Counted from the stretch's first letter, positions 40,179 through 51,675 are shown. The stretch: DNA of 64,000 nt from Streptomyces sp. NBC_01803 (GCF_035917415.1 NZ_CP109073.1:1595001-1659000); one strand, 5' to 3'. The notes: generated from the letters alone by a model not told the origin. Numbers and translations: made by a program.

Positions 40179-41077
40179 CCTCCGCCATCAGCCTGGAGGC
40201 CCCCGGGCGGCTGACCCGGGCGCAGCCGCCCGAAGCCGCCGGCTGGCTGGCCGCGCTGCCCGCCCTCGTCGGCGGGCTGTTGCGCCGCTGGGAGCTGACC
40301 GCCGAACGGGTCGCCGCGCCCGGTGGCAGGACCAGCATGACCGTGCTGGTGCGCCGCGCCGACGGCGCCCCGGCGGCGCTGAAGATCTGCGCGCCCACCG
40401 CGCCGGCCGCCCTGGAGGAGGCGGCGCTGCGCCACTGGGACGGCCACGGCGCGGTGCGGCTGCTGCGCGCGGCGCCGGAGGACGGCGCGCTGCTGCTGGA
40501 GCGCGTGCACGGCGAGACGTCGCTGCGGGCGCTGCCGGACGCCAAGGCGATGCTGGAGGCGGTCTCGGCGGTGCGGCGGCTGTGGGTGGAGCCGGGCGCG
40601 GGGCATCCGTTCCCCTCGGTCGCGGAGCGGACCGGAGAGCGGGCGGCGAAGCTGCGGACCGGCGGCCCGGCGGAGGCCCGCGCGCTGACCGGGGAGGCGC
40701 TGCGGCTGCGGACGGAGCTGCTGGCCGGCACCAGGGAGGAGCTCCTCCTGCACGGCGACTTCCGGCAGGGCGCGGTGCTGGCGTCCGACGCCGAGCGGTC
40801 GCCGTGGCTCGCGGTGGGGCCGGAGCCGCTGGTGGGCGAGCGGGCGTACGACCTGGCGCGGCTGGTCCCGGACCGGCTGCACGACCTGGTGGCCTCGCCC
40901 GGCGCGGCGGCGCTCACCCGGCGGCGGGTGACGCGCCTGGCCGAATCGGTGGACGTCGACCCGGAGCGGCTGCGCGCCTGGTCCCTGTTCCGGGCCGTGG
41001 CGTCGGGCGTGCAGGACCTGGCCGCGGGCCGCCGCGAGGACGGCGAGGCGCTGCTGGAGTTCGCCTCCTGGCTCTGA
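40175..41077 (+). CDS. APH-fold kinase-like protein with degenerate site
   Basis: This 300-residue protein resembles the aminoglycoside/hydroxyurea phosphotransferase (APH6-like) family: LLHGDFRQGAVL (193-202) and WLAVGPEPLVGERAYDLARL (211-230). A candidate ATP-binding lysine is Lys70 and a helix glutamate is Glu82. The catalytic HGD is kept, but the metal-binding Asn of the HGDxxxxN loop is Ala200, and the DPxP-like Asp is Gly215. So catalytic activity is doubtful. It may be a pseudokinase or an unusual kinase. Its ATG overlaps the DUF4439 stop. Confidence 0.75.
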   Translation: MTSAISLEAPGRLTRAQPPEAAGWLAALPALVGGLLRRWELTAERVAAPGGRTSMTVLVRRADGAPAALKICAPTAPAALEEAALRHWDGHGAVRLLRAAPEDGALLLERVHGETSLRALPDAKAMLEAVSAVRRLWVEPGAGHPFPSVAERTGERAAKLRTGGPAEARALTGEALRLRTELLAGTREELLLHGDFRQGAVLASDAERSPWLAVGPEPLVGERAYDLARLVPDRLHDLVASPGAAALTRRRVTRLAESVDVDPERLRAWSLFRAVASGVQDLAAGRREDGEALLEFASWL

Positions 41078-41083
41078 TCCCGT

Positions 41084-41185
41084 GCACGACCTGACCACCT
41101 GCACGACCTGACCACCTGAACGGCCAGCCCGCGTGAACGACCAGCCCGCGTGAACGACCAGCCCGCGTGAACGACCAGCCCTCGG
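41084..41185. repeat. six-unit 17-bp tandem repeat array
   Basis: Six consecutive 17-bp units fill the gap between the kinase-like gene and the converging acetyltransferase gene: two identical GCACGACCTGACCACCT (41084-41117), one GAACGGCCAGCCCGCGT (41118-41134), two identical GAACGACCAGCCCGCGT (41135-41168) and one diverged (41169-41185). The unit is not a multiple of three and lies outside coding frames, so it is non-coding. Confidence 0.9.
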
Positions 41186-41190
41186 CGCGG

Positions 41191-41757
41191 TCAGCGGCGC
41201 AGCGGCAGCGGCGCTCCCATCACGGCGTACGGGGACGGCGCGGAAGGGAAGAGGACCCGGCGGGCCAGGTCCTGGTAGCCGAGCTTGCGGTACAGGGCGC
41301 GGGCGGGGCTCTCCGTGTCGATGGCCGACAGGATCGAGCGAGGCTCGGTGGCGCCGTCGGCGAGGGTGGTGATGAGCCGGCGCCCTATGCCGCGGTGCTG
41401 GTAGGCCGGGAGCACGTGGAGCTCGGTGACGGTGAACGAGTCGTCCAGCCAGGACTCGTTCCCGGCGCGGCGCAGATAGGGCTCCACGACCGTGGACCAC
41501 CACTGCGCGCGGTCGTTGGGCATGCCGTAGACGAAGCCCACCAGCCGTCCGGTGCCGTCGGTGGCGCCGAGGGCGCGGGCCCCCGGACTGGCGAGGTGCC
41601 GCAGCACGATGTGGCGGCGGACCGCGACCTCCTCGGGACCGAGTCCGAATGCCTGCGCCTGCACGGCCAGCGCCTCGTCCACCCAGGTCGCGAGGTCGAG
41701 AGGGGCGATGACGATGTCCCGTGCGTCCGGGGCGGCTCCGCCGGCGGATGGTGTCAT
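41191..41757 (-). CDS. GNAT family acetyltransferase
   Basis: This 188-residue GNAT fold protein has the acetyl-CoA motif VLPAYQHRGIGRRLI and the C-terminal SPARALYRKLGYQ strand-helix. The acceptor substrate is unknown. ATG 41757; it is the last gene of the leftward MEP/acetyltransferase group and converges on the repeat array. Confidence 0.85.
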   Translation of the reverse strand: MTPSAGGAAPDARDIVIAPLDLATWVDEALAVQAQAFGLGPEEVAVRRHIVLRHLASPGARALGATDGTGRLVGFVYGMPNDRAQWWSTVVEPYLRRAGNESWLDDSFTVTELHVLPAYQHRGIGRRLITTLADGATEPRSILSAIDTESPARALYRKLGYQDLARRVLFPSAPSPYAVMGAPLPLRR

Positions 41758-41821
41758 GCCGGGAGGCTAACGCGCCGGGCGGGTGAAGTCGCGCCCGGTG
41801 CCGCGAATGATCACCCGCGCA

Positions 41822-42670
41822 TCAGAAGAGGACGCTCATCAGGGTCCCGACCCTGGTGAAGCCGAGGCGCCGGTAGACGGTGAGGGCCGGCGCGTTGAAG
41901 TCGTTGACGTAGAGACTGACGACGGGCGCGGCCTCGGCCAGGGCGTGCCTGAGGACGGTGGCCAGGCCCGCGGTGGCCAGGCCCCGGCCGCGAAGGTCCG
42001 GGGCGGTCCAGACGCCCTGGAGCTGGCAGGCGTCCGGGGTGACCGCGCCGATCTCGGCCTTGAAGACGACCCGGCCGTCCTCCACGCGGGCGAAGCAGCG
42101 GCCGGTGCCGACGGTCTCGGCGACCCGCGCCTGGTACGTCAACCCGCCGTCCTCGGCGTCGAGGGGCGAGATGCCGACCTCTTCGGTGAACATCGCGACG
42201 GACGCGGGCAGCACCAGGTCCATCTCGTCCTTGCGGACCCGGCGCACCCGGGGGTCGGGGGTGACGCCGGGCGGCATCGCGCGGGTGGCCAGCAGCGGCT
42301 GGCAGGGGCGGAGCTGACGGGCCGGGCCCCAGCGCGGCTCCAGATGGGCCCAGAGCCGGGCGGTCGACTCGGCGGGGCCGACCAGGGAGGAGCAGCGGCG
42401 GCCCTCGCGCAGCGCGCGGTCGGCGAACGCGCGGACGGCGGCGGGTCCGGCGCGCACCGGCACCAGGTTGGCCCCGGCGTAGGCGAGCGAGGTCAGGCGT
42501 CCCCGGCGGTAGTAGCCCCACATCTCGCCGCCCAGATAGGGGGGCCTGAGCCCGGACGCGAGGACCCGGGCGGTGACGAAGGCGTTGGCCACGGGGTCCT
42601 CGCCGAGCAGGGCGAGGGCGTCACGGAGATCGGCGGGACCGAGCACCCGGGTGGTGGACGTGGTCAGCAC
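41822..42670 (-). CDS. DUF4081-GNAT acetyltransferase
   Basis: This 282-residue protein has an N-terminal DUF4081-type domain (~1-130) and a C-terminal GNAT domain with VWTAPDLRGRGLATAGLATV and YRRLGF. Genes of this type usually follow ispG in Streptomyces. GTG 42670 is 64 bases after the ispG stop. The target is unknown. Confidence 0.85.
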   Translation of the reverse strand: MLTTSTTRVLGPADLRDALALLGEDPVANAFVTARVLASGLRPPYLGGEMWGYYRRGRLTSLAYAGANLVPVRAGPAAVRAFADRALREGRRCSSLVGPAESTARLWAHLEPRWGPARQLRPCQPLLATRAMPPGVTPDPRVRRVRKDEMDLVLPASVAMFTEEVGISPLDAEDGGLTYQARVAETVGTGRCFARVEDGRVVFKAEIGAVTPDACQLQGVWTAPDLRGRGLATAGLATVLRHALAEAAPVVSLYVNDFNAPALTVYRRLGFTRVGTLMSVLF

Positions 42671-42734
42671 GGCACAAGACCTTGCGATCGGGGACGTACG
42701 GAACGGGTGTCCGCACGATACCGTGCCCGGCCGC

Positions 42735-43889
42735 TCAGCCCACGGAGACCTCGGGCCGGCCCGAGGCGACGCCGTCCTTCTCCATGCCCTCGGCCAGCTT
42801 CATGGCCTCCTCGATCAGGGTCTCCACGATCTTCGACTCGGGGACGGTCTTGATGACCTCGCCCTTGACGAAGATCTGACCCTTGCCGTTGCCGGAGGCG
42901 ACGCCGAGGTCGGCCTCGCGGGCCTCCCCCGGGCCGTTGACGACGCAGCCCATCACGGCGACGCGCAGCGGCACGTCCATGCCGGTGAGCCCGGCGGTGA
43001 CCTCTTCGGCCAGCTTGTAGACGTCGACCTGGGCCCGGCCGCAGGAGGGGCAGGAGACGATCTCCAGGCCGCGCTCGCGCAGGCCGAGGGACTCCAGGAT
43101 CTGGTTGCCGACCTTGACCTCCTCCACCGGCGGGGCGGAGAGCGAGACCCGGATCGTGTCGCCGATGCCCTCGCTGAGCAGGGCGCCGAAGGCGACGGCC
43201 GACTTGATGGTGCCCTGGAAGGCCGGGCCGGCCTCGGTGACGCCGAGGTGCAGCGGGTAGTCGCAACGGGCGGCCAGCAGGCGGTAGGCGTTGACCATGA
43301 CGACCGGGTCGTTGTGCTTCACCGAGATCTTGATGTCGCGGAAACCGTGCTCCTCGAACAGGGAGCACTCCCACAGCGCCGACTCGACCAGCGCCTCGGG
43401 GGTGGCCTTGCCGTACTTGACGAGCAGCCGCTTGTCGAGGGAGCCGGCGTTGACGCCGATGCGGATCGGGGTGCCCGCCCGGCCCGCCGCGTCGGCGATC
43501 TCCTTGACCTTGTCGTCGAACTGCTTGATGTTCCCCGGGTTGACGCGGACAGCCGCGCAGCCGGCGTCGATCGCCGCGAAAACGTACTTCGGCTGGAAAT
43601 GGATGTCCGCGATGACCGGGATCTGCGACTTGCGCGCGATCACCGGCAGCGCGTCGGCGTCGTCCTGCGTCGGGACGGCCACCCGCACGATCTGACAGCC
43701 GGAGGCGGTCAGCTCCGCGATCTGCTGGAGCGTGGCCCCGATGTCCGAGGTGCGGGTGGTCGTCATCGACTGCACGGAGACGGGGGCGTCGCCGCCCACG
43801 GGCACGGACCCGACCTGGATCCGGCGGCTGGCTCGGCGCTCGGCCAGCTTGACCGGTACGGACGGAATTCCCAGCGAGATGGCTGTCAT
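42735..43889 (-). CDS. ispG: 4-hydroxy-3-methylbut-2-enyl diphosphate synthase
   Basis: IspG (GcpE) makes HMBPP from MEcPP with a [4Fe-4S] cluster, the penultimate MEP-pathway step. The cluster cysteines are visible in CPSCGR and [12 protein letters not shown]. The start at ATG 43889 ([12 protein letters not shown]) gives 384 residues as in relatives; ATG 43919 would add ten residues. It follows rseP by 73 bases, and dxr of the same pathway is one gene further upstream. Confidence 0.95.
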   Translation of the reverse strand: MTAISLGIPSVPVKLAERRASRRIQVGSVPVGGDAPVSVQSMTTTRTSDIGATLQQIAELTASGCQIVRVAVPTQDDADALPVIARKSQIPVIADIHFQPKYVFAAIDAGCAAVRVNPGNIKQFDDKVKEIADAAGRAGTPIRIGVNAGSLDKRLLVKYGKATPEALVESALWECSLFEEHGFRDIKISVKHNDPVVMVNAYRLLAARCDYPLHLGVTEAGPAFQGTIKSAVAFGALLSEGIGDTIRVSLSAPPVEEVKVGNQILESLGLRERGLEIVSCPSCGRAQVDVYKLAEEVTAGLTGMDVPLRVAVMGCVVNGPGEAREADLGVASGNGKGQIFVKGEVIKTVPESKIVETLIEEAMKLAEGMEKDGVASGRPEVSVG

Positions 43890-43962
43890 GACTGCGTGCA
43901 ACCCCACGGTGCTGATCATGGGCCCGGAATGGGCGGGCTTCCCAGGCCGAGCCTACGGCACC

Positions 43963-45267
43963 TCAACCCGTCAGCCGTACCGGGTTGACAATGTCCGCCG
44001 CGAGGACCAACAGAGTGAAACAGACGAAGACGCTGGCGACGACGTAGGCCACCGGCATGAGCTGGGCCACGTCGAAGGGGCCCGGGTCGGGCCGCCTGGT
44101 GACCTTGGCGTAGGTGCGCCGGAGGGACTCCCAGACCGCGCCCGCGATGTGCCCGCCGTCCAGCGGGAGCAGCGGCAGCATGTTGAAGAGGAAGAGCGAG
44201 AGGTTGAAGCCCGCGACCAGGAAGAGCGCGGTGGCGAGCTGCTGGCTGGCCGGGATGTCGAGGGTGAAGATCTCGCCGCCGACGCGGGCCGCGCCCACCA
44301 CGCCCATCGGGGAGTCCTGCTCGCGCTCGCCGTTGCCGAGGGCGGCGTCCCACAGACCGGGGATCTCGGACGGGATGTTCACCAGCGCCTCGACGCCGCC
44401 GGCCATGATGTCACCCATTCGGGCGACGGCCTCCGGGAAGTCCTGCTTGACGACGCCGCTGGCCGGCGAGAAGCCGAGGAAGCCGGCGGTGACGTACTCG
44501 CCCTCGACATAGCCGCCGTCGCCGTCGGTCTTGGCCACCTGGTTCTCGATGAGGTCGGCGCGCAGGTCCAGCGTGCGGCCCTCGCGCTCGACGGTGATCA
44601 CGGCCTCGCCGGTGGTCTCGCGGATGCGCTTTTGGAGGGTGCTCCACTCGTCGATCGGCTCACCGCCGAAGGCCACGATGGTGTCGCCCGGGAGCAGGCC
44701 GGCCGCCGCGGCGGGGGCGGGGGTGTCGCCGTCCCGGCAGTCGCGCGGCTCCTCGTCCTGGGCGATGACGCACTCGGAGACGGTGGCGACGGTGGTGGTC
44801 TGGGTGCTGATGCCGAAGCCCATCAGCACGCCGAAGAAGATCAGCACGGCGAGGATGAGGTTCTGGAAGGGGCCGGCGAACATGACGATGATCCGCTGCC
44901 ACGGCTTGCGCGTGTAGAACAGGCGCTTCTCGTCCCCGGGCCGCAGCTCCTCGTAGGCGGCGGCGCGGGCGTCCTCGATCAGGCCGCGGAACGGCGAGGT
45001 GGAGCGCTTGCGGATCTTGCCGTCGTCGCCGGGCGGGAACATCCCGATCATGCGGATGTAGCCGCCGAGCGGCACCGCCTTGACGCCGAACTCCGTCTCG
45101 CCGCGCTTCCGCGACCAGACGGTGGGGCCGAAGCCGACCATGAACTGCGGCACACGGACGCCGAACATGCGGGCGGTCGTGAAGTGTCCGAGCTCGTGCC
45201 AGGCGATGGAGAACAGGAGCCCGAGAGCGAAGACGAGTATGCCGAGGATGAACATCAGGGCGGTCAT
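43963..45267 (-). CDS. rseP: site-2 protease RseP/RasP family
   Basis: This S2P intramembrane metalloprotease cleaves membrane-embedded anti-sigma factors and signal peptides. The 434-residue protein has the zinc motif HELGH near the N-terminus, a PDZ domain in the middle ([13 protein letters not shown]) and the LPLDGGHI motif in the C-terminal membrane half. ATG 45267 overlaps the dxr stop (ATGA), so translation is coupled. Confidence 0.95.
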   Translation of the reverse strand: MTALMFILGILVFALGLLFSIAWHELGHFTTARMFGVRVPQFMVGFGPTVWSRKRGETEFGVKAVPLGGYIRMIGMFPPGDDGKIRKRSTSPFRGLIEDARAAAYEELRPGDEKRLFYTRKPWQRIIVMFAGPFQNLILAVLIFFGVLMGFGISTQTTTVATVSECVIAQDEEPRDCRDGDTPAPAAAAGLLPGDTIVAFGGEPIDEWSTLQKRIRETTGEAVITVEREGRTLDLRADLIENQVAKTDGDGGYVEGEYVTAGFLGFSPASGVVKQDFPEAVARMGDIMAGGVEALVNIPSEIPGLWDAALGNGEREQDSPMGVVGAARVGGEIFTLDIPASQQLATALFLVAGFNLSLFLFNMLPLLPLDGGHIAGAVWESLRRTYAKVTRRPDPGPFDVAQLMPVAYVVASVFVCFTLLVLAADIVNPVRLTG

Positions 45268-46535
45268 GCGGTCATCTCCTGGTTCGCTCCGCCGGCCGTC
45301 CCGGCCAGCTCCCGGGCGCGCCTGCGCGCCCCGGCCTCCGCTTCCAGGACGTCCGAGAGGGTCAGAGAGGTTCCGGAGCGGGCGGTGCCCCGCTCCTCGA
45401 CGACCTGGGCGACGGTGTCCACGATCCCGGTGAACGGCAGCAGCCCGGCGAGGAAGGCGTCCACGCACTCCTCGTTGGCCGCGTTGAACACCGCGGGCGC
45501 GGTACCGCCGAGGCTACCCACCTTCCGGGCGAGCGGCACCGAGGGGAAGGCATCGGTGTCCAGCGGGAGGAATTCCCACGTGTGCGCGCGCGACCAGTCC
45601 ACGGGCGCCGCCGCGGCGGGCACCCGCTCCGGCCAGCCGAGGCCGAGCGCGATCGGCATGCGCATGTCGGGCGGGCTCGCCTGGGCGAGGGTCGAGCCGT
45701 CGGTGAACTCGACCATCGAGTGCACATAGGACTGGGGGTGGACGACGACCTCGATGCGGTCGAACGGGATCCCGTACAGCAGGTGCGCCTCGATGACCTC
45801 CAGGCCCTTGTTGACCAGGGTCGCGGAGTTGATCGTGATCACCGGGCCCATGTCCCAGGTCGGGTGGGCCAGCGCGTCGCGGGGCGTGACGCCCGCCAGC
45901 TCGGCGCGGGTCCTGCCCCGGAACGGGCCGCCGCTCGCCGTGACGATCAGCCGGGCGACCTCGGCGCGGGTGCCGCCCAGGAGCGCCTGGAAGAGCGCGG
46001 AGTGCTCGGAGTCGACCGGGATGATCTGGCCCGGCTTGGCGAGCCCGGTGACCAGCGGGCCGCCCACGATCAGGGATTCCTTGTTCGCCAGTGCGAGCAC
46101 CCGGCCGGCCTCCAGGGCGGCCAGGGTCGGGGCGAGGCCGATCGAGCCGGTGATCCCGTTGAGCACGGTGTGGCACGGGCTCGCCGCCAGCCCGGCGGCG
46201 GCGTCGGGGCCGGCCAGGATCTCGGGCAGCGGCTCACCGGCCCCGCACCGCTCCCGCAGCGCCTCGCGCAGCGCGGCGGCCCGGTCCGGCCGGGCGACGG
46301 CCACGGTCCGCGCCCCGAGCCGGTGCGCCTGCTCGGCCAGCAGATCGACCCGCCCGCCGCCCGCGGAGAGCCCGGTCACGGTGAACAGCCCCGGATTGCG
46401 CAGGACCACGTCGACGGCCTGGGTGCCGATCGACCCGGTCGAGCCGAGGATCACCACCTCCCTCGGCCCGTCGGGCGGCGGCTGGGCCGGATAGCGCAGG
46501 TGCGGGTCGGCGAGACAGAGGGGGCTTTCGGTCAT
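45264..46535 (-). CDS. dxr: 1-deoxy-D-xylulose 5-phosphate reductoisomerase
   Basis: Dxr makes MEP from DXP with NADPH and a divalent metal. The 423-residue protein has the NADPH motif [12 protein letters not shown], the metal/substrate residues [11 protein letters not shown], and the family signature KVGSLGG plus [14 protein letters not shown] 46535 (MTESPLCL) is chosen because the longer frame to 46745 crosses into sequence antisense to its neighbour. It is coupled to rseP. Confidence 0.95.
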   Translation of the reverse strand: MTESPLCLADPHLRYPAQPPPDGPREVVILGSTGSIGTQAVDVVLRNPGLFTVTGLSAGGGRVDLLAEQAHRLGARTVAVARPDRAAALREALRERCGAGEPLPEILAGPDAAAGLAASPCHTVLNGITGSIGLAPTLAALEAGRVLALANKESLIVGGPLVTGLAKPGQIIPVDSEHSALFQALLGGTRAEVARLIVTASGGPFRGRTRAELAGVTPRDALAHPTWDMGPVITINSATLVNKGLEVIEAHLLYGIPFDRIEVVVHPQSYVHSMVEFTDGSTLAQASPPDMRMPIALGLGWPERVPAAAAPVDWSRAHTWEFLPLDTDAFPSVPLARKVGSLGGTAPAVFNAANEECVDAFLAGLLPFTGIVDTVAQVVEERGTARSGTSLTLSDVLEAEAGARRRARELAGTAGGANQEMTA

Positions 46536-46576
46536 CCCCCCATCATGACCCGTCGGCGCGGCCCCTTGGCCACCGG

Positions 46577-48478
46577 TCAGCGGATCGTGCGGTGGACGTT
46601 CTTCTTCGGGGAGGCTCCGGGGAGGCTTTCGGCGATCCAGGGACCTTCCGAGGAGGCGTCGAGAACGCCCTCCTCCAGCCAGGTGTGCCGTCCGTCCAGC
46701 AGGGCCCGGACGACCCGGCGGTCGGCGTCGTCCGTGTTGCGCCACAGGTGGTGGAAGAGGTCGTCCACGCGCAGCCTGGCCTGGCCGCAGAAGGCGTCCG
46801 CCAGCTCGTACGCCTCGTGGCCGCGCTCCGACCCGCCGCGCAGGCGCTCGGCGTGGACGCAGGCGGCGGCCATGGCGAAGAGCTCGGCGGCGATGTCCAC
46901 GACGCGGCCGAGGAAGACCTGCCTGGTCTCCAGCCGCCCCTGCCAGCGGGACATCCCGTAGAAGGTGGCGCGGGCCAGCCGGCGGCAGGCGCGCTCGACC
47001 CAGCGCAGGTGGGCGGAGAGATCGGGGTGCCGGGAGATGTGGAAGTCGCCGTAGGCCAGCGGGAGATGGCCGCGCCCGGTGGCGAGGGACGGCAGCCAGC
47101 GGAGGTAGAACGCGCCAGCCGCGGTGACGGCCTTCCGCTTCCTGGTGAAGCTGGCGTCCGGGTCGATGAGGTCCCCGGCGACCTTCAGATGGGTGTCGAC
47201 GGCCTCACGGGCGATCAGCAGGTGCATGATCTCCGTCGAGCCCTCGAAGACCCGGTTGATCCGCAGGTCGCGCAGGAGCTGCTCGGCGGGGACACCCCGC
47301 TCGCCCCGGGCCGCCAGGGAGTCGGCGGTCTCGAAGCCCCGGCCGCCGCGGATCTGCACCAGGTCGTCGGCGATCCGCCAGGCCATCTCGCTGGCGTAGA
47401 GCTTGGCGAGGGCGGCCTCGATCCGGATGTCGTGGCGGCCCTCGTCGGCCAGCTCGCCGGAGAGCTCCAGCACCGCTTCGAGGGCGAACGTGGTGGCCGC
47501 GATGAACGAGAGCTTGGCGCCGATCGCCTCGTGCTCGGCGATGGGCTTGCCCCACTGGACGCGCGTCTCGGACCACTCGCGGGCGATCCGCAGCGACCAC
47601 TTGCCGGCCCCGACGCACATCGCGGGAAGGGACAGACGGCCGGTGTTGAGGGTGGTCAGGGCGATCTTCAGCCCGGCGCCCTCGGCGCCGATCCGGTGCG
47701 CGGCGGGGACACGGACCTGATGGAGGCGGGTGACGCCGTTCTCGATGCCGCGCAGGCCCATGAAGGCGTTGCGGTGCTCGACCGTGATGCCCGGGGAGTC
47801 GGCCTCGACGACGAAGGCGGTGACGCCGCGGCCCGGCACGTCGGCCATGACGACCAGCAGCTCGGCGATCACGCCATTGGTCGTCCAGAGCTTCACGCCC
47901 TCCAGCACATAGTCGTCGCCGTCGGGGACGGCGGTGGTGGCCAGGCGGGCCGGGTCGGAGCCGACGTCGGGCTCGGTGAGCAAGAACGCGGAGATCGCCC
48001 CGGCGGCGCAGCGCGGCAGGAACGTCCGCTTCTGGTGGTCGGTGCCGAACAGCTTCACCGGCTGGGGGACGCCGATGGACTGGTGGGCGGAGAGCATCGC
48101 GGCGACCGCCGGACTGGCGGAGGCGACGAGCGCCAGGGCGCGGTGGTAGTAGACGTGGCTCAGGCCGAGGCCGCCGTACTCGGGGGCGATCTTCATGCCG
48201 AACGCGCCCAGCTCGCGCAGGCCGGTGACCACCGCGTCGGGGACCCGGGCCTTCCGCTCGATGGCGGCGCCGTCGACGGCGGTGACGCAGAACGCGCGGA
48301 GCCGGGCCAGGAATCGTTCCCCCACCCGGGCGGCGTCCTCGTCGGGGACTGACCGGGGATGGATCAGATCGAGCCGGAAGCGACCGAGGAAGAGCTCCTT
48401 GGCGAAGCTCGGCCGGTGCCAGTCCTGGTCCCTGGCGGCCTCGGCGACCCGGCGGGCGTCACGTTCGGAGACGGTCAT
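46577..48478 (-). CDS. acyl-CoA dehydrogenase (long, VLCAD/ACAD9-like)
   Basis: This FAD enzyme of 633 residues has the acyl-CoA dehydrogenase fold (~1-430), with [37 protein letters not shown] and [13 protein letters not shown], and a ~190-residue C-terminal extension as in very-long-chain and ACAD9-type enzymes. ATG 48478 has GAGG eight bases upstream; frames further upstream are not conserved. The substrate is unknown; fatty-acid oxidation is the likely role. Confidence 0.9.
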   Translation of the reverse strand: MTVSERDARRVAEAARDQDWHRPSFAKELFLGRFRLDLIHPRSVPDEDAARVGERFLARLRAFCVTAVDGAAIERKARVPDAVVTGLRELGAFGMKIAPEYGGLGLSHVYYHRALALVASASPAVAAMLSAHQSIGVPQPVKLFGTDHQKRTFLPRCAAGAISAFLLTEPDVGSDPARLATTAVPDGDDYVLEGVKLWTTNGVIAELLVVMADVPGRGVTAFVVEADSPGITVEHRNAFMGLRGIENGVTRLHQVRVPAAHRIGAEGAGLKIALTTLNTGRLSLPAMCVGAGKWSLRIAREWSETRVQWGKPIAEHEAIGAKLSFIAATTFALEAVLELSGELADEGRHDIRIEAALAKLYASEMAWRIADDLVQIRGGRGFETADSLAARGERGVPAEQLLRDLRINRVFEGSTEIMHLLIAREAVDTHLKVAGDLIDPDASFTRKRKAVTAAGAFYLRWLPSLATGRGHLPLAYGDFHISRHPDLSAHLRWVERACRRLARATFYGMSRWQGRLETRQVFLGRVVDIAAELFAMAAACVHAERLRGGSERGHEAYELADAFCGQARLRVDDLFHHLWRNTDDADRRVVRALLDGRHTWLEEGVLDASSEGPWIAESLPGASPKKNVHRTIR

Positions 48479-48658
48479 GTCGCTCACCTCGCCCGGATGA
48501 GAACTACTGGCGCGTATGTACCCATTCTCGGCAGCGGGCAACCGGAACCGGAAGCACTTTGATACATACCCGGACACAGAGAGTCGCGTATGGACGCCGA
48601 CGGGACGGCGCCGGACGGAATACCGCATCCGCCGCGCCGTCCTCGCCGGCCGGGTCGC

Positions 48659-50110
48659 TCAGAGTTCGAGCCCGGTCAGCACCATGACGCGCTCGTAGGT
48701 GTAGTCCTCCATGGCGAAGCGCACGCCCTCGCGCCCGACGCCGGAGTCCTTGACGCCGCCGTACGGCATGTGGTCGGCCCGGTACGTCGGGACATCGCCG
48801 ATCACCACGCCGCCGACCTCCAGGGCCCGGTGGGCGCGGAAGGCGGCCCGCAGGTCGTGCGTGAAGACGCCCGCCTGGAGACCGAAGACCGAGTCGTTGG
48901 CCGCGGCGAACGCGGCCTCCTCGCCGTCCACCCTGGTCACCGTCAGGACCGGTCCGAAGACCTCGTCGCAGGAGACTTTCGCGTCGGCCGGGACGCCCTC
49001 CAGCACCGTCGGGGCGAAGCTCGCGCCGTCCCGGGTGCCGCCGGTGAGCACCTTGGCGCCGGCCGCCGTCGCCTCGTTCACCCAGGATTCGACGCGCCGC
49101 GCCGCGTCCTCGCTGATCAGCGGTCCGACGTCGGTGGCGTCGTCGGACGGGTCGCCGGTGACGAGCGCCTCGACGGCGGCGACGATCCGGGGCAGCAGCC
49201 GGTCGTGGACGGCCGCGTCGGCGATGACGCGCTGCACGGAGATACAGGACTGGCCGCCCTGGTAGTTGGAGAAGGTGGCGATGCGCCCCGCCGCCCGGTC
49301 GAGGTCGGCGTCGGAGGCGTAGTCGGCCAGCACGACGGCCGCGCCGTTGCCGCCGAGCTCCAGCGTGACGCGCTTGCGCGGTACCGCCTCGCGGATCGAC
49401 CAGCCGACCGGGACGGAGCCGGTGAACGAGATGACCGGCAGCCGGGGGTCCTGGACCAGCGCCGGCATGGCGTCGTTGGGCACCGGGAGCACGCTCCAGG
49501 AACCGGCGGGCAGATCGGTCTCGGCCAGCAGCTCGCCGAGCAGCAGCGCGCTCAGCGGGGTCGCCGGGGCGGGCTTGAGCAGGATCGGGACGCCGGCCGC
49601 GAGGGCGGGGGCGACCTTGTGGGCGCACAGGTTGAGCGGGAAGTTGAACGGCGCGATGCCGAGCACCGGGCCGTACGGGAACCGGCGGGTGAGCGCCAGC
49701 CGGCCGGTGCCGCCCGCGTCGGCGTCCAGGCGCTGGGCCAAGCCGCTGTTGAAGCGGCGGGCCTCGTCGGCGGCCCAGCGGAAGACGGAGACGCAGCGGG
49801 ACACCTCCAGGCGCGCCCATTTGACGGGCTTTCCGTTCTCCGCGCTGATCAGCCGGGCGATCTCCTCGGCGCGCTCCCCGAGGCGCCGCACCACGTGGTC
49901 GAGGGCCGCGGCCCGCGCGTGCGCCGGGGTGGCGGCGAACTCGTCGGTCACGGCCACCGCCGCGGCGACCGCCTCCTCGATCTGCGCGGGGGTGGGCACG
50001 CCGGCCGTGCCGACGGTGCCGCCGCCCCAGGGCGAGGTGACCTCAAGGGCGCGCTCGCCGGTCGCCGCCCGGCCGGCCAGCCAGAACGGGTGGGATGTCG
50101 CTGGGGTCAT
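48659..50110 (-). CDS. aldehyde dehydrogenase (NAD(P)+)
   Basis: This 483-residue ALDH has the catalytic Glu251 (TLELGGN) and Cys289 (GGQSCIS), with [11 protein letters not shown] as the cofactor motif. The C-terminal [13 protein letters not shown] matches the class that includes succinate-semialdehyde- and non-phosphorylating GAPDH-like enzymes. ATG 50110 has GGAAGG about ten bases upstream. It diverges from the secreted M14 gene. The substrate is not clear. Confidence 0.87.
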   Translation of the reverse strand: MTPATSHPFWLAGRAATGERALEVTSPWGGGTVGTAGVPTPAQIEEAVAAAVAVTDEFAATPAHARAAALDHVVRRLGERAEEIARLISAENGKPVKWARLEVSRCVSVFRWAADEARRFNSGLAQRLDADAGGTGRLALTRRFPYGPVLGIAPFNFPLNLCAHKVAPALAAGVPILLKPAPATPLSALLLGELLAETDLPAGSWSVLPVPNDAMPALVQDPRLPVISFTGSVPVGWSIREAVPRKRVTLELGGNGAAVVLADYASDADLDRAAGRIATFSNYQGGQSCISVQRVIADAAVHDRLLPRIVAAVEALVTGDPSDDATDVGPLISEDAARRVESWVNEATAAGAKVLTGGTRDGASFAPTVLEGVPADAKVSCDEVFGPVLTVTRVDGEEAAFAAANDSVFGLQAGVFTHDLRAAFRAHRALEVGGVVIGDVPTYRADHMPYGGVKDSGVGREGVRFAMEDYTYERVMVLTGLEL

Positions 50111-50333
50111 CGCGGTGCCGCCTTCCAGAGATGTCGTTTCCCGCTTCCACCGTAGGCGGTCGGGGCCGGGCGGGTTCTTGTCCGGCCTGTCGGAGTCGGC
50201 CGGCCCGGCGCGCCGTTCCGGCGGGGTCGGGCCGGCGGGGTCGGCCGGTGAGGCGGTGTTGACCGGGGCATGCCATATTCGCGAGCATGTTCGCTCACCC
50301 CCACCCGTCGCACTGGACACCCCAGGAGATGCG

Positions 50334-51626
50334 ATGCGCATACGCCGAGGCCGCAAACGGCTTACCGCCGCCGTGGCCGCCACTCTCACCCTGGCCCTGG
50401 GTCTGACCCTGAACACCCAGGCCACCGCCGCGCCCCCGTCCGCCCCCTCCGTGACGCGGTACGAGGTCACCGGGGTCTCGACAGCGGATGAGAGAACCGT
50501 CCTGGCCCGTACCGGCACCGCCATCGACGAGGTCCGCGCCGACTCCGTGGTGATCACCGCGGACCAGGCGGACGCCCGGCGCCTGCGCGCCCAGGGCTAC
50601 GACCTCACCGCGCTGTCCGCCCCCGCCGAGCGCGGCGGCGTGGGGGCCATGGCCCCCTCGGACTACCACACGTACGCCCAGACGCTCAGCGCCGTCTCCA
50701 CCGCGCGCTCGCAGTACCCGGGACTGGTCACCAGCCAGGTCATCGGCCGCACCTACCAGGGCCGCGACATCGTCGCCGTGAAGATCAGCGACAACGTGAC
50801 GGTGGACGAGAACGAGCCCGAGGTGCTCTTCACCTCCAACCAGCACGCGCGCGAGCACCTCACCGTCGAGATGGCGCTGTACACGCTGGAGGAGCTGACC
50901 ACCCAGTACGGCGTCGATCCGGAGGTCACCTCACTGGTCAACGCGCGGGAGATCTGGATCATCCCCTCGGTGAACCCGGACGGCAAGGTGTACGACCAGG
51001 AGTCCGGCGCCTTCCGGAACTGGCGCAAGAACCGGCAGCCCAACACCGGCTCCGCGTACATCGGCACCGACCTCAACCGGAACTGGGCCTACCGCTGGGG
51101 CTGCTGCGGCGGCTCCTCCGGCTCGCCGAGCAGCGACACCTACCGCGGCACCGCGGCGGAATCGGCGCCGGAGACGCGCGTGGTGGCCAACTTCGTGCGC
51201 GGCCGGGTGATCGGCGGCGAGCAGCAGATCACGGCGCACATCGACTGGCACACGTACGGTGAGCTGGTGCTGTGGCCGTACGGCTACACCTACGCGGACA
51301 CCGCGACCGGCCTGACGGCGGACGACGCGAGCACGTTCCGGACGCTGGGGACGGCCATGGCGAACACGAACGGGTACACGCCGCAGCAGGCGAGCGACCT
51401 GTACATCACGGACGGCTCGATCGGCGACTGGATGTGGGGCAGTCAGAAGATCTTCTCGTACACATTCGAGATGTACCCGGTCTCCAGCTCGGGCGGCGGC
51501 TTCTACCCACCGGGCAGCGTGATCGACAGGGAGACCGCCCGCAACCGCGAGGCGGTGCTGACGCTGCTGGCATACGCGGACTGCGTGTACCGGATCATCG
51601 GCAAACAGTCCCAGTACTGCGCCTGA
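50334..51626 (+). CDS. secreted M14 zinc carboxypeptidase
   Basis: This 430-residue carboxypeptidase T/A-type enzyme has a signal peptide (~1-32) and a ~70-residue propeptide. Zinc ligands His171 and Glu174 (HAREH), and His306 ([14 protein letters not shown]), and catalytic Glu379 (YTFEMYP) are all present. Cysteines occur near CCGG and ADCVY. ATG 50334 has CAGGAG five bases upstream. A TTGACC at 50259-50264 may be its -35. A strong terminator follows. Confidence 0.92.
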   Translation: MRIRRGRKRLTAAVAATLTLALGLTLNTQATAAPPSAPSVTRYEVTGVSTADERTVLARTGTAIDEVRADSVVITADQADARRLRAQGYDLTALSAPAERGGVGAMAPSDYHTYAQTLSAVSTARSQYPGLVTSQVIGRTYQGRDIVAVKISDNVTVDENEPEVLFTSNQHAREHLTVEMALYTLEELTTQYGVDPEVTSLVNAREIWIIPSVNPDGKVYDQESGAFRNWRKNRQPNTGSAYIGTDLNRNWAYRWGCCGGSSGSPSSDTYRGTAAESAPETRVVANFVRGRVIGGEQQITAHIDWHTYGELVLWPYGYTYADTATGLTADDASTFRTLGTAMANTNGYTPQQASDLYITDGSIGDWMWGSQKIFSYTFEMYPVSSSGGGFYPPGSVIDRETARNREAVLTLLAYADCVYRIIGKQSQYCA

Positions 51627-51639
51627 CCCCTGACTCCGC

Positions 51640-51675
51640 CCCGCCCACCCGCCCCCCACGGGGAGGGTGGGCGGG
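51640..51675 (+). terminator. terminator of the M14 carboxypeptidase gene
   Basis: A perfect 11-bp inverted repeat (51640-51650 with 51665-51675) with a 14-base loop is followed by TCTTT, the clearest Rho-independent terminator in the window. PucR transcription from the right also ends nearby. Confidence 0.8.

Noticed and set aside
41084..41185. CRISPR array
   Set aside because: The 17-bp units are directly adjacent without spacers and no cas gene is nearby.
48514..48569. 7-bp inverted repeat GTATGTA/TACATAC in the gap between the acyl-CoA and aldehyde dehydrogenase genes
   Set aside because: The arms are 42 bases apart and short; such pairs are expected by chance in an AT-richer gap.
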